Below, piece by piece: positions 51,115 to 62,200 of a stretch of 64,000 bases of DNA. The position numbers and the translations under genes are program-made. Source of the stretch: Effrenium voratum (Eukaryota; Sar; Dinophyceae; Suessiales; Symbiodiniaceae); contig CAUJNA010003505.1 in the NCBI GenBank assembly GCA_963377175.1, positions 267,331 through 331,330 on the forward strand, given 5' to 3'. The notes under the pieces were generated by a model, which was not told where the DNA came from, made no database searches, and worked only from the letters and a program-made list of their open reading frames with translations. Position 1 is the stretch's first letter. The number at the start of each line of letters is the position of its first letter.

Positions 51115-54100
51115 ATGGCGTCCCCCGGAGCTTCTCATCGTGGGCCGGGCTTCGTGGACGACGAGGCCAACGCCCTTCGCGGCAACGCCGCGCCTGCTGC
51201 CCCCGGCTTAGACAGCCGGCTGTGGCCCATTCCCCCGATGGTGGGCGCAGAGCCCAATCCCGGGGTGATCACGGACGATTGGATCCTTTCTCAGGTTGTG
51301 TTTGATGAGGATGCGGAGGCCCCTATCCCGGCGGCAGTGCTCCAGATCGAGGACGGACCCCCTCTAGAAGAGGCTGAGGTTCCTCCAAATCAGGTGCCCT
51401 CATCGATTTCGCCTACTGTTCCGTTCGTGGCGCTCCAGATCGAGGACCGGGCTGTCCATCATGCTGCTCATCCGGAGCCGGCTCAATCATGGTCCCTTAC
51501 ATGGGATCAGTTTGACCAACTCCTCGGCAGTGGATCGCAGGCTACACCGCCTGATTTCGGTCGGCTCGACTTTAACTCGGGTGCCCCCGTTTCGGTTGGG
51601 AATCTGGATTTTCAATCCCTTTTTGATGCTGATTGGAGGTCTCAGCCTTCCCGAATTGACAGGTCCTTTGATGCCCTGCCGTCGCATGAGCCTACTCAGG
51701 GTTTTCCTCATGATGGAGAAAATGACCCCGTTGAAGATTTCTCCCCTTCTCATGTTGCAGGTTCGGCCCAACCCGAGGTGGGCAAACGGGCGATTGAGGA
51801 TTGGCCGCAAATAGCTGGCCCTCCTCCCGTCTCAGGTTCATCCGACATTGACATCATTCACGATCACCCCAGTCCGGCGGATATGGACTTCATCCCTGAT
51901 GCAATATCATCTCACCTGTCAGGTACCCGCGACCGGAATGCGGACCGCTACAACGCTGGTCCGAATCCACCGCTTTCCTCAGGTACCCGAGGTCGGGATG
52001 CGAACCGCTACAACGCGGGCTCAAATCCGCCAAATCGGACATCAGGTACTAGTCGATCGGATGCGGGCCGCGAAACAGCAGGCCCAAATCCTTCCTTCTC
52101 TTCGTCAAGAAGCCATGCCGGTCTCTTCGCGGCGTTCAATCGGCGTCAGACTCGAAAAGAGTCCGCCCCCGACGTCATCGACCTCGAGGAGCAGTCCAGC
52201 CACCGTACCAGTGATGGATCCGAGCAGGATACACCTGGTATTGGCTCTACTCCATTTGACCTCCTCGACATCCCCTTCCATCAGCCACCCAGGAGAGGAA
52301 ATGAAGATGATGAAACCATTCCTGGAATCCTTGATGTAATCGATGAGGCCGAGGTCACACCAGAGAGACGAACTACATCGCTCCCGCCGAGCCGCGTTGC
52401 CAAAGTACTTTCCCCTAAGCCACTCAATGGTGACGTTGCTCAACGGCTTGATCTCACTCAACCTAATTCAGATCAAGCTCAACTTCGCGGATCATCATCA
52501 TTTGATAATGTGTCGGGACAAACCGGCACTGACTCACGAGCCACAAAGAGGAGCTCTGAGTCACCCGAGAGACGTGAAGCTGCTCTACGACTGCGATCTA
52601 ATCCCCCAGCTCATCACGATCCTATTGACGTTCCTATACACTCTGCGGGGTCTGGGCTCAGCTCCAACGCCCCGATGTCTGAGAAGGAGACTGATGACGG
52701 GATTAACTCTACGCCTAGGAATCGGAGACCTGGTCTTAGCACTATTGCCCCTGGATATGGAGGGCTTCCTTCGAATCAACCGGTCAACGACTCCGTTGTC
52801 CCCGCATTCTTTCAAATCGGAACTCCGGGCTGCACTCCCGACAGGGAAGAGAATAGCCGCGGAGATCATGACGCTGATAGTCGTCCTGCTCCGTCTGCTT
52901 CCACAAGTGGCGGCCATCCTGTTGCATCTGAGCTTCAACGACTGCTTCTCGCGATCCATAACGAGGTCAAGGGGTGCAAGGCCGAAATCCAGGGATGCAG
53001 AGCTGAGATTCGTTCATGTAGGGATGATATCAACGCTTGCGTCGGTGAGATCAAGAAGATCAATAACCGTGTTGACGCCTTCGAGAAGAAAGTTGAATCA
53101 TCCTTCTCTGCTGTTGCCGGAACTCTCTCAAAACACGAGGCTAAGTTCCGTGATTTCCACGAGTGGGTTGCCCGAAGCGAGAAGGAGATGAATGAGCGTT
53201 TCAAGATGTATGATGAGAGATCTAACTCGATCGTCATATCCGCTGCTGAACTTCGCGAGCAGGCCGAATCACTTGAGAACGCCAAGGTCCAGCTTCTTAG
53301 GTTTTCTGAGATCGGGGCCCTTGAGGCTGAGGTTCGGAAAATCAAAGACGAAGTTGAGGCGAACTCTCGCAGTGTCATCGACATTGAGGGAACCATCTCA
53401 AGAGAAAGAACCATCCGTGGGAACGTCGAGACGTATATCCAGCATCTCGTTCCTGCGACCGACCTGAAGCAGTTCAGTAATAAGGTATCCGGAGCCCTCA
53501 ATGAGAACTCACAGAAACAGGAAGAATTCAAGCTTCAATTGTCCCGCATTGCTAGATGTGTCAAGGACCTTCATGACAAAAGCTTAGGCCCCAACCCGAG
53601 GGACATGCAAGAGCAGTTTATGAAGCTTGTGCTGAGGGTCAATGAGATCAACATGCAGGTCGCTGAATTGAGGGAGCAACCTCTTGCTGCCTGCGGATCC
53701 TCAAGTGCTGGCGCTGGTTCGACCGCCGGAACGGGATCATGGGAGAAATCTGGAGACACAGATCCCTTAACCCAGGGAAGGGCTCCTAGAGGTTCTCCTC
53801 CTCGTGATGCTCGCACCGTCAGCTCGGCGAGGCCTCCTCCACCTCCACCTCCACCTCCTTCGGGGCCACCCCCACCATCACCATCAGCCCCCATCTTCGG
53901 CAGGGATCCCTCTAGAACGAGGGCCATTGCTCGGGCTGCCGGCGCTGCCCCTGATAACCGGGCCAGGTGTGCTCATGAGGAGCCAGGGCATCCACAGCAT
54001 CGGGAACCTCGCTATCCATGCCGAAGCTGCGGCAAGTCAGTCTGCGAAGACTGCTTTGACCATGACTGTAACTCATGTTTCAAGTGCAGCGATCAGTTTC

Positions 54101-56208
54101 CTAGATGCCGCGCATGCAGAGGAAGAGGGGGGAGACACGGACTTGTGAGGTGTCTCATATGCAAGGACGAGTACTGCGATCAACACATCGCTTCGCCTGA
54201 CGATGTACGTCGTTTTGGGTCGAGTGTTCGACCTATCTGCCTCGGTTGTCTGAGAGCTGATCCCGACGGGAAAACTAAGCATCGCGGCCCCAGCGCGGGG
54301 CCTGGAGGACCTGATTGCATTCCTGATCATAATCAGCAGGATGGCACTGCTCCTGATCCTGGATCCGGGCCATCACGTGGAGATCCGTCACATCGGAGTC
54401 CTGAACCGCACCAAGGGAATTCTGGTTTCTGTTCCAACGTCGGAGCTGCCGGGCCAATGCCACCAAGGGCAATGTCTTCGCCCGTAGTCGGACGAGCAGT
54501 TCCGAGGGGGACCATCAACACATATCCTGGGTGTTCCCCTACGGGGGGGGTTTTCACCGGTCAGGTCGAGCATGGAACATCTCAGGGAATCATTCGCGGG
54601 AGATATGGATCTGACGCTGCTGTGACAAATCAGCAGAATTCACAGCATCACCAGGGAGCACAGAATAACTCTGGCGGTTCGAATGGCTTCTCTCTTCCAC
54701 CAGGACTCGATAAGGGTGTGCATGGCGCCAGTGGTGTCGGCGGTATTGGAGCTCCCGATCTCCGCCGATCCTCCGCTGAGGAGAGGGTCTGCCCTCGATG
54801 CAACATCAATGTCAAGACCAGCATTCCCGGGACGCCCCCATGCTTCCAAACATGTTCGTTGTGCCGCACTTCATTATGTGCCGCGTGCTGCCCGCCATCA
54901 TCCGGGAGTTGCTCTCTATGTGCCATATCCATTGGCCGAGATGGCGTTTTACCTCCTCACGTTTTTGGACAGGCTACTCGACCACCCTTAACCTCGTTGC
55001 CGTCCGAGGCGAACAAGTGCGCTAACATTGAGCTCGAAAAAGAGCCTGCACCGCATGAGTTGCGAGACTGGATCATTTCCACGAGAGAAATTGTGAGCAA
55101 CGCATTCAGCTATGACTCGCCATATGCCATGTCTTGGGTCATGAGTGTCGAGAACGCCAGCGCAATAGAGGAACTTGATGAGGAGTGCCTCTACCCGATC
55201 CTTGACAATAGGTTCAATGCTGCGCTGAGAAAGTGCATCACATCGAAACCAATAGTTGCCAAGATCAGCAGGCTGACTGAAGAGGCTCAGGTAAAAAGGG
55301 GGACGAGGCTGAAAAGCCGTCAGATCCTGTTCTGTCTCATTGAGTATCTTCGTCCTGATGAAGTCGGGAGTCAGTCTATCCGTACGAATGAACTTCTTCG
55401 CCTATCCCTCGGCAGAGCTGCCGGGTCTGGCGAGCCTCAGCTTGAGAAATTCCTTGACAAATGGGAAGGACTCCTGGGCGGAATCACCGCACCGATTGAT
55501 CATCATGTTCTTCAGCATGTTTTCTTTGAGCAAGTTCGGCACTCACCATGCTTGATGCCTGATGTGCAACACTGGGATCGCAATCCAGACGTGCAAAATT
55601 ACGACTGGATCATGAGGGCCGCTCGTAACGCTGTGTCGAGGTGGAGGACGAGGTACAATGTCTCCGAGATAAAGGAGCGAATGTACTCCCGATCTCCACA
55701 TGCTGATCGCAACCCCAATGCCGCCGCTCCTGGGGTGCGCCGTCCTTCGCCGTTTGGGGATACTCGCAAGACGGGGGACGCGAGATCAAGTGATCGCGAT
55801 CGCGGAAAAACGCGATCTGACGACCCCAGGCGGAATAGCAGGGAGCGCCCTTCTCCAGGAAGAGATCGCCGCCATGAGCATCCTGCCACCCCTGGAGTTT
55901 GTCATGATTGGCAAAAGGGGCAGTGTAGGCGCGGCTCTGACTGCCGTTTTGCGCACCATGAGGAGAAGCCGAATTCTCCCCGTGATAACGACGGTCCCAT
56001 ATATCCTGGGTACTGCCGAGAATGGCTAAACGCCGGCAAATGCACACGTCCCAAGTGCACGTACAAGCATGAGAAGCCCCCTCCTGACCTAGCTCCGCTT
56101 CCTAGGAAGCCCGGTGCCCCTGCTACTGAGCAGGGGGGCGACTCGTCGAATCCCTATCCTGATGGGCGGATTGACAGTCCCGCACCTGGGGTTGACGAGG
56201 GTTTCTGA
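51115..56208 (+). CDS. gag: Gag-like protein of the copia-like element, 1697 aa
   Basis: Very long for a Gag. An N-terminal disordered part carries three imperfect 60-63 bp repeats (51919-52095). Residues about 600-860 form a coiled coil with Cys-bearing heptads (GCKAEIQ, GCRAEIR, SCRDDIN). A Pro-rich run lies near residue 910. Two Cys/His-rich regions follow (about 950-1045, with CRSCGKSVCEDC; and 1222-1272, with CPRC...CSLCRTSLC). A helical capsid-like region spans about 1306-1520. Two CCCH zinc fingers follow: C-x7-C-x5-C-x3-H at about 1594 and C-x8-C-x4-C-x3-H at about 1640. These replace the usual CCHC knuckle and probably bind RNA. The start is the ATG at 51115; the stop is at the frameshift site. 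Confidence 0.85.
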   Translation: MASPGASHRGPGFVDDEANALRGNAAPAAPGLDSRLWPIPPMVGAEPNPGVITDDWILSQVVFDEDAEAPIPAAVLQIEDGPPLEEAEVPPNQVPSSISPTVPFVALQIEDRAVHHAAHPEPAQSWSLTWDQFDQLLGSGSQATPPDFGRLDFNSGAPVSVGNLDFQSLFDADWRSQPSRIDRSFDALPSHEPTQGFPHDGENDPVEDFSPSHVAGSAQPEVGKRAIEDWPQIAGPPPVSGSSDIDIIHDHPSPADMDFIPDAISSHLSGTRDRNADRYNAGPNPPLSSGTRGRDANRYNAGSNPPNRTSGTSRSDAGRETAGPNPSFSSSRSHAGLFAAFNRRQTRKESAPDVIDLEEQSSHRTSDGSEQDTPGIGSTPFDLLDIPFHQPPRRGNEDDETIPGILDVIDEAEVTPERRTTSLPPSRVAKVLSPKPLNGDVAQRLDLTQPNSDQAQLRGSSSFDNVSGQTGTDSRATKRSSESPERREAALRLRSNPPAHHDPIDVPIHSAGSGLSSNAPMSEKETDDGINSTPRNRRPGLSTIAPGYGGLPSNQPVNDSVVPAFFQIGTPGCTPDREENSRGDHDADSRPAPSASTSGGHPVASELQRLLLAIHNEVKGCKAEIQGCRAEIRSCRDDINACVGEIKKINNRVDAFEKKVESSFSAVAGTLSKHEAKFRDFHEWVARSEKEMNERFKMYDERSNSIVISAAELREQAESLENAKVQLLRFSEIGALEAEVRKIKDEVEANSRSVIDIEGTISRERTIRGNVETYIQHLVPATDLKQFSNKVSGALNENSQKQEEFKLQLSRIARCVKDLHDKSLGPNPRDMQEQFMKLVLRVNEINMQVAELREQPLAACGSSSAGAGSTAGTGSWEKSGDTDPLTQGRAPRGSPPRDARTVSSARPPPPPPPPPSGPPPPSPSAPIFGRDPSRTRAIARAAGAAPDNRARCAHEEPGHPQHREPRYPCRSCGKSVCEDCFDHDCNSCFKCSDQFPRCRACRGRGGRHGLVRCLICKDEYCDQHIASPDDVRRFGSSVRPICLGCLRADPDGKTKHRGPSAGPGGPDCIPDHNQQDGTAPDPGSGPSRGDPSHRSPEPHQGNSGFCSNVGAAGPMPPRAMSSPVVGRAVPRGTINTYPGCSPTGGVFTGQVEHGTSQGIIRGRYGSDAAVTNQQNSQHHQGAQNNSGGSNGFSLPPGLDKGVHGASGVGGIGAPDLRRSSAEERVCPRCNINVKTSIPGTPPCFQTCSLCRTSLCAACCPPSSGSCSLCAISIGRDGVLPPHVFGQATRPPLTSLPSEANKCANIELEKEPAPHELRDWIISTREIVSNAFSYDSPYAMSWVMSVENASAIEELDEECLYPILDNRFNAALRKCITSKPIVAKISRLTEEAQVKRGTRLKSRQILFCLIEYLRPDEVGSQSIRTNELLRLSLGRAAGSGEPQLEKFLDKWEGLLGGITAPIDHHVLQHVFFEQVRHSPCLMPDVQHWDRNPDVQNYDWIMRAARNAVSRWRTRYNVSEIKERMYSRSPHADRNPNAAAPGVRRPSPFGDTRKTGDARSSDRDRGKTRSDDPRRNSRERPSPGRDRRHEHPATPGVCHDWQKGQCRRGSDCRFAHHEEKPNSPRDNDGPIYPGYCREWLNAGKCTRPKCTYKHEKPPPDLAPLPRKPGAPATEQGGDSSNPYPDGRIDSPAPGVDEGF
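51919..52095 (+). repeat. Three imperfect 60-63 bp coding repeats in gag
   Basis: Each copy starts TCAGGTAC and encodes SGTRxRxAxRYNAGxNPP-like sequence. The third copy is more diverged. Confidence 0.85.
52966..53070 (+). other. Cys-heptad coiled coil in Gag
   Basis: Consecutive 7-residue units carry Cys at the same position (GCKAEIQ, GCRAEIR, SCRDDIN, ACVGEIK), followed by KINNRVD and AFEKKVE. A parallel coiled coil with inter-chain disulfides or metal binding is possible (inference). Confidence 0.7.
53965..54255 (+). other. Cys/His-rich zinc-binding region 1 in Gag
   Basis: Pairs CxxC repeat: CRSCGKSVCEDC, CNSCFKC, CRAC, CLICKDEYCDQH, CLGC. Spacing is like B-box/RING-type zinc modules, but no exact family is claimed. 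Confidence 0.65.
55890..56075 (+). other. Two CCCH zinc fingers in Gag
   Basis: CHDWQKGQCRRGSDCRFAH and CREWLNAGKCTRPKCTYKH. CCCH fingers are RNA-binding in known families; here they sit where a nucleocapsid domain would be. Confidence 0.85.
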
Positions 56209-56245
56209 GAGGGGCGGGCCGTTACCCACAGGTCTCGCCGGGGGT
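56199..56245 (+). promoter_or_regulatory. Likely -1 ribosomal frameshift site with downstream hairpin
   Basis: GGGTTTC (56199-56205) is read in ORF1 as G GGT TTC and is followed at once by the TGA stop. Its form is X XXY YYZ, the canonical -1 slippery pattern; GGGUUUA is used by yeast L-A virus. A 7-nt spacer precedes a hairpin: 56213-56220 pairs with 56231-56239, 8 pairs including one G-U and one bulged U. The -1 frame is open from 56196 to 63608. A pseudoknot with ACCC (56224-56227) and GGGT (56242-56245) is sterically doubtful. Confidence 0.82.
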
Positions 56246-59200
56246 CTCCATCGCATGCCCAGCGACAAAATGCGAACCTGATGATCAGACGGGTGCCCTT
56301 TCTGACAGGACACCCGGCCGCTTTCCCCCTGCTGATGCACAAGTGTGGTCTAGAACCGACCGCCGGGCTTGCATGTTTCAGGGACCCACTGGTGGGGGCC
56401 CCGAGTTACGGCATGTGGTATGGAGGCGGACCGTTTCCATCCGTGATGGACAAGTTATCCAGGACCTTCCAATCACTTCTCACACTTCGCGGAATAGGAT
56501 GTTCTGCCCTATCGGTTTTACCGGAGACGTAGAGACTACCTTTTGGTCATACACTGACCCTGTTAAGCGTGCCGCGTGGAATGCCTCCATGCGACCGAAC
56601 GTCTACAATGACGACAGCAGCCCAACAGTTCAGATCAATGACTCCGCCATGATTGAGTATATCGTCGTTTCCGATAATAATCTTATGAAACAGATCTCTC
56701 ATGTTTCCCAGAAATCCAGGAATCCATCATATACTCACTCCGGGGAGTTCAAGAACGCTTCAAAGATCACCATTGAGCGGCAAAGTGAGAAGGCCATTCT
56801 CCGAGCACTCTCCATGCAGGAGCAGGTCGCAATTGATCAGGAGGGCGAATACCTCGAGTCCAAACCGATTCGGCGGCGCATGATGTATAGAGCATCGCGC
56901 ATGTCCTCCACTCCATCGGCTCCAGGGCACGAACGATCAATCCGATGGCTTGCTGATACAGGCTGCCCCATCGACCTTGTTGGACTGAACGAGCTTAGTG
57001 CCGGTGAACAGAGTCTGGTGAAGAAAACCGGACGTACCCATGCCCTGCAGACCGCCAACGGCACGGCATCGACCCTCGGGAGCATTGCTGCTGACATGCA
57101 GGACATCGACGAGGTGATTGATGCCCACGTCATGCAGAACACGCCATCGCTCATCTCAATCGGCAAACGCTGTATGGAGCAAGGTTACACGTTCACCTGG
57201 CCCGCGGGTGAGCTTCCTGTCCTTCAAGGACCTAATGGCAAAGAAATTGTGCTCGACGTGCTGAACAATGTCCCATACTTACCTGCCTCACGTTGCAATT
57301 TCAGTTCTCCGGCGACCAATCAGTACCCTGACATCCCTGCTGTTCCTGCTCCTTCTGCTCTTTCCGGAGATGTCGTCAAAAAGGGGACAGAGGGCATTGC
57401 TTCTGTTCCCGAAGGTCATTCTAGTTCGCCCGACCCAGATCCTCCTGCCTCTGATCCAATTGAGGAAACCGTCGAACTTGAAGGCCACGGCCCTCTGCGT
57501 AGCGCCGAAGACTGGAAAGCTGATGCCTTGACTCTCCGCCATATGATGACTCATCTTCCCAAGAACCCTTTTTGCTCGCACTGCCAGCGTGCCAAGATGG
57601 AGAATGTTAGACTGTTCCGGAAGAAAGGCGCGGCTGGTCACGGGGCCGAAGACTTTGGCGACCTCGTCACCGCCGACACGATGGTTCTGCGAGGGCTACG
57701 TGACAGGGGGATCAACGGCGAAGCCGACGCCATCGTGTTCTATGATCTCGCCACTTCGTGGATTGATGTCATGCCTGTCATGAGCCGCTCCGACGCTAAC
57801 ACCGTTGATGCCTTCAACCGCTTCGCAGGGCCTCAGAATGACATCAAGATGATGCACACTGATCAAGCTAAAGAACTTGTCAGTGCCTGCAAGGAACTGC
57901 GCTGGATACATGAATGGTCTACTCCTGGAATGCCAAAGACAAACGGCATCATTGAAAACAAAGTCAAATTAGTCCTTCATGGTGCACGTGTGCTTCTACG
58001 TCAAGCCGGGTTAGAAGCCCGATGGTGGCCCTACGCCACGAAATACTTTGCCGTTGCTAGAAACATTGAGAATCGGGGAGGTGGAAGCGCGTGGTCTAAA
58101 AGACACGCCCCCCTTCCTTTCAACGGCAAGCTCCTTCCCTTCGGTTGCTTGGTTGATTTCTTCCCCGTCGCTCCCAAGCCGCGTCGAGTTGAAAAGGGGG
58201 GGATCAAAAACGCCCCCGAAGATCGAAATAAGCCTGCCGACGATGACTATTGGAGCAAAGACGAAGAGAACGAGTGTGTTATCCGTATACACCGGACACC
58301 CAGGAAGAAGCTCTTCGACCCAAGGGGATCCAACTGCCCTATCGACGTTCAATTCCTCGCTGACGAAACTCTAACCATCATTAAATATCTCAACGGTGAG
58401 AATGACTCTGTTCAGTCAGCCACGTGGAGGAACCTGAATGATCCTAGAGATGATCAATCGCAAGATTGGATCGGCGAAACCTATTTTCAGGTCGACATCC
58501 ACGCTCTTGAGAAATGGGGCGAAACCGAAAGAGAAGACGCATCTCTTTCTGACGATGACTATGAACCCATGTCGCCAGCAGAAATCGAGGAAGCTCTGCG
58601 TGACTGTGACTACGACCCCCTCGCTGACCTCGATGAGGAAGAATCTAGTATCGCTCCCGCTGTTCCTGGCGAAGAGCACGATCACTATAAGGCTCCCAAG
58701 TTCGCACCCGTAGCCAAACCTGGTGTTTTCCTCGGGTATCGGTTCGAACCTGGAGGGAAATGGAAAGGTGACTACTATGTTGCTGACCTCGAGCATTTTC
58801 AGGCTGGGGTTGTGAGACCCAGTATTCACCAGGTGAAACAGATCTACCACGATGCTGAAGAGCCGTTTGTGTTCCCTCTGCTGAAAGCATATGAGGCTCG
58901 AACCCGAGAGATCGCATCATATAAGCATGATCGCCTCTCTAACCCTGATCTCCCCAGCGAAAAATTCCTGCCCCGTGAAGACGGATCCTTCAGCTTTGAC
59001 GAGGGACGCTTTGACCATGGGGGCGATGAGGGTGATCGTCAAGATCGGCAAAAGAATGCTGAGTCTGACAGTATTCCTGAGGCTGACGTCATTGATATTC
59101 ACATCTCCGATGAATCTTCCCCTGACAAAAGGGATGACTACTGGGTGCGTTTCGAAGAAGAAAAGTCCTGGCATCGATTCCACGTCAAGGCGAGAAAGGA

Positions 59201-62200
59201 CTTCTTTGGAGATGACACCCGTCCTCTACCTTCAGGGGGGCCGGTCCAAGCTGATCTCGACGATATCAGAATCACTCATTGCAGCTTCCTCGACTCCAGA
59301 GACGAGGTCTATCGCGACTCCCGTGATGTGTATGCCAGCGGCCATCGGGTCAGAACCCACAAATTCTGGACCGGGGTTACCATCCTTTTCGACAAGGGCT
59401 GCGCGCCCAAAAGGAGGCGTCCATCTCCCAAGAAGCCGCTCGGCGAGGACGTTGTGTCGGGAAGCAAGGAAGACATTGATTATCCGCAGTCCTCCAAGCG
59501 CAAAGAGCGTCCCTACACCGGGACGGGGAAACCCAACTCCATCTCGTCCGACGATTGGCGTGCCATGTCGCTCACCGCGCGAAGGATCTATGTCAGCACT
59601 GAGAGGGAGCTAGAGGTTGAGAAGTCTCGCTCCAAACCTGGCGACGATCACCCTGGCGCGCCAGCCACATCCAATAAATCACTATTAATTGAGTTTGCAT
59701 GCGAAGCCGATTCCTCACTCTCCGCCACTATGTTTGAATTTGGTGGAGATGCCATACGTGTGCACAAGGACTCCTTTGATATCCTTAAAGGCAAAGATGT
59801 TAGGAGGCTGATTGAGATCGTTAGGAAGAATCCTAAGTGCGATCTTTGGTCTTCTATTCCCTGTGGGCCTTGGAGTACTTGGCAATACGTTAACCTCTCT
59901 CAGTACGGACCCGAGTTCGCCGCTGAGCTTAATGACGCTCGGAGACAGTCCCAGGTCATGTTCGCGGCCTTCATTCGAGTTTCTCGTGAAGTGCGAAAGG
60001 GTGGCGGACGAATTGCCTATGAATGGCCACGTCATTGCCTTGGATGGTCTCAACCCTTCATGAAAAAGTTTCTCGACGATCCTGAGATTCTCACTGTTAA
60101 TATTGACGGATGCGACTTCGGAATGAAGGACAAGAACGGGGTGCCCATCCGAAAGCAGTGGAGGATCGCCACGAACTCACCTGATCTTGCCGCCGCGCTC
60201 GGGGGCCGAACATGTCATCACGAAAAGGGATTCGTACACGCCAGGATTGAGGGGTCCCTCACTCCGCTCACCGCCCTCTACCCGAAGCAGATGTGCCAGG
60301 TTATCATCAAATCCTGGTACAAAGGGAGGACTGAGAGATCCACGATTCCTGTTGCTGTTGCCGAGCCCAACAGCCGCAATACGTGGAGAAGAGACCCCCA
60401 TGCACTCTACATCCACCCTCTTTGGGAAGGAGTCGCTGTCCCAAATCGCGGGACTCCTGAAAGTGTTGGTCTGGATTTCCAATCGGCCCATGATCTCACA
60501 GTTCCCGCTGGCGACAAAGCCACCATCGGGACCGGCTTGGCCATCACGCTTCCCAAAGGAGTCTACGGAAGAATAGCTCCCCGCTCTGGCCTTGCGGCCA
60601 AGCACATGATTGACATTGGTGCCGGTGTCATTGACCCTGACTATACCGGAGAGGTCAAGATTGTAGTCTTCAACCATTCAAGCAATGACTTCATCATCAA
60701 GAAGGGAGACAAAATCGCGCAGCTCATTCTTGAACGCGTCTCTATTCTTGAGCCCATCATTTGCGTACAGAAGCCGCATGCCTCCGAAAGAGGGGGGCAA
60801 GGATTCGGTAGCACCGACAAAGGTGCCCCCGCTGCATCCGCTACTTTCCCATCACATATGTGGTCCTCCACCGGAAGCACCGAGTGGTTTACCATGCCTC
60901 GTGGGGCTGATGAGTCCGGTCACAGCCCTTTTCTCGGGCTCCCTCCGTTCAGTGCCTGTGTCGCACGCCCTGTGCCTCGAAAGGAGGCAAAGCTCGATCC
61001 CAAGGCCTTCGCCGCCCTAGAAAAGGAGTGGAAGAAGCTTAGGGATCTCGGCTGCTGGGACCAATCCAAGGTGCGTGAGTGGCGTGACGTCGCTGCTGAG
61101 GCTAAACGAGAAGGGGCCAAGGTTCATGTCGGTCGTGTCTTTGACATATGCGTCGAAAAGAATCACGAGCTTGCAGAGGGTGATCCGAACAGGAAGTTCA
61201 AGGGCCGTGTCGTCTTCGAGGGATGCCACGTTAGGGACGAGTCCAATGCCTGGGCTCTATTTTCCGAAATCACTTCGTGCCCTGCCACCATGGCGGCGGG
61301 AAAGGTTGCTGATGCGTACGGGCTTTTGCCAGGAAACTCGCTTGAAGTCAGCGACGGGGAATCCGCGTATACTCAGGCGTTGCTCGGCGGAACCAAGACC
61401 TGGATACGCCTTCCCCATGACCAATGGCCAAAGGAATGGGAGGGCATGCAAGACCCTGTATGCCCCCTTGTTCTTGCCCTTTATGGACATCCTGACGCTG
61501 GAGGTTTCTGGGAGCAGCACTGCGAGACCCAACTTAAAAAGGTTGGATTTGTACCCATCCCTGACTGGCCCAGTGTTTTTCGTCACCCTGCACTTGAGAC
61601 CTTTCTCGTTGTCTATGTTGACGATTTCAAGCAAAGCGGCCCATCGGCTAACCTCGCCGAAGGATGGAGACTCATAGGCTCCGTTATCAATATGGAGGAG
61701 CCCCGTCCTCTCAAGAGATATCTCGGATGCGAACACGAATTCAGATCAGCCACCGTGGATGGGCCTTTCGACCCGAGGACTGCGTGGACGGTTGGACATC
61801 CTCCCTCAAAGCCTATACCGGAGATGCGATTTGGGCCTGACCGAAGGCCTGCTGCCGACGCATGTCGCGGCAAGGCTAAGATCAACCTCATCAAATATAA
61901 CGAATCTTGCTTCATGCAAGCATGCGTTGAGCGCTACCTCGAGCTTTGCCAATCAAAGTTTCCCAAGGCCCTTCAGACTGTTGAGACTCCGTTCCTCGAC
62001 GAAAGCAAGCCTGAATTTGACGAGAACCCGGTAAACCCGGAGTTTGACAGGCTTGTTGACCAAAAAGAAGACATCGAAGTCATCTCTGCCAAACCTGGCG
62101 TCCTAGGCGACGCGGCTGCACAGGTCTTGATGAAAATCTTATATGGTGCTCGAATGGGCCGCTATGATTTAATCCGACCGGTGCAAGCGCTGGCCAGCAG

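Noticed and set aside
56213..56245. H-type pseudoknot after the slippery site
   Set aside because: The third loop would be only 2 nt across an 8-pair stem; a simple hairpin is more credible unless a distant partner exists.
56343..56345. GTG as start of Pol
   Set aside because: The frame is open upstream to 56196 and overlaps Gag at a slippery site, so frameshifting explains it better than GTG initiation.
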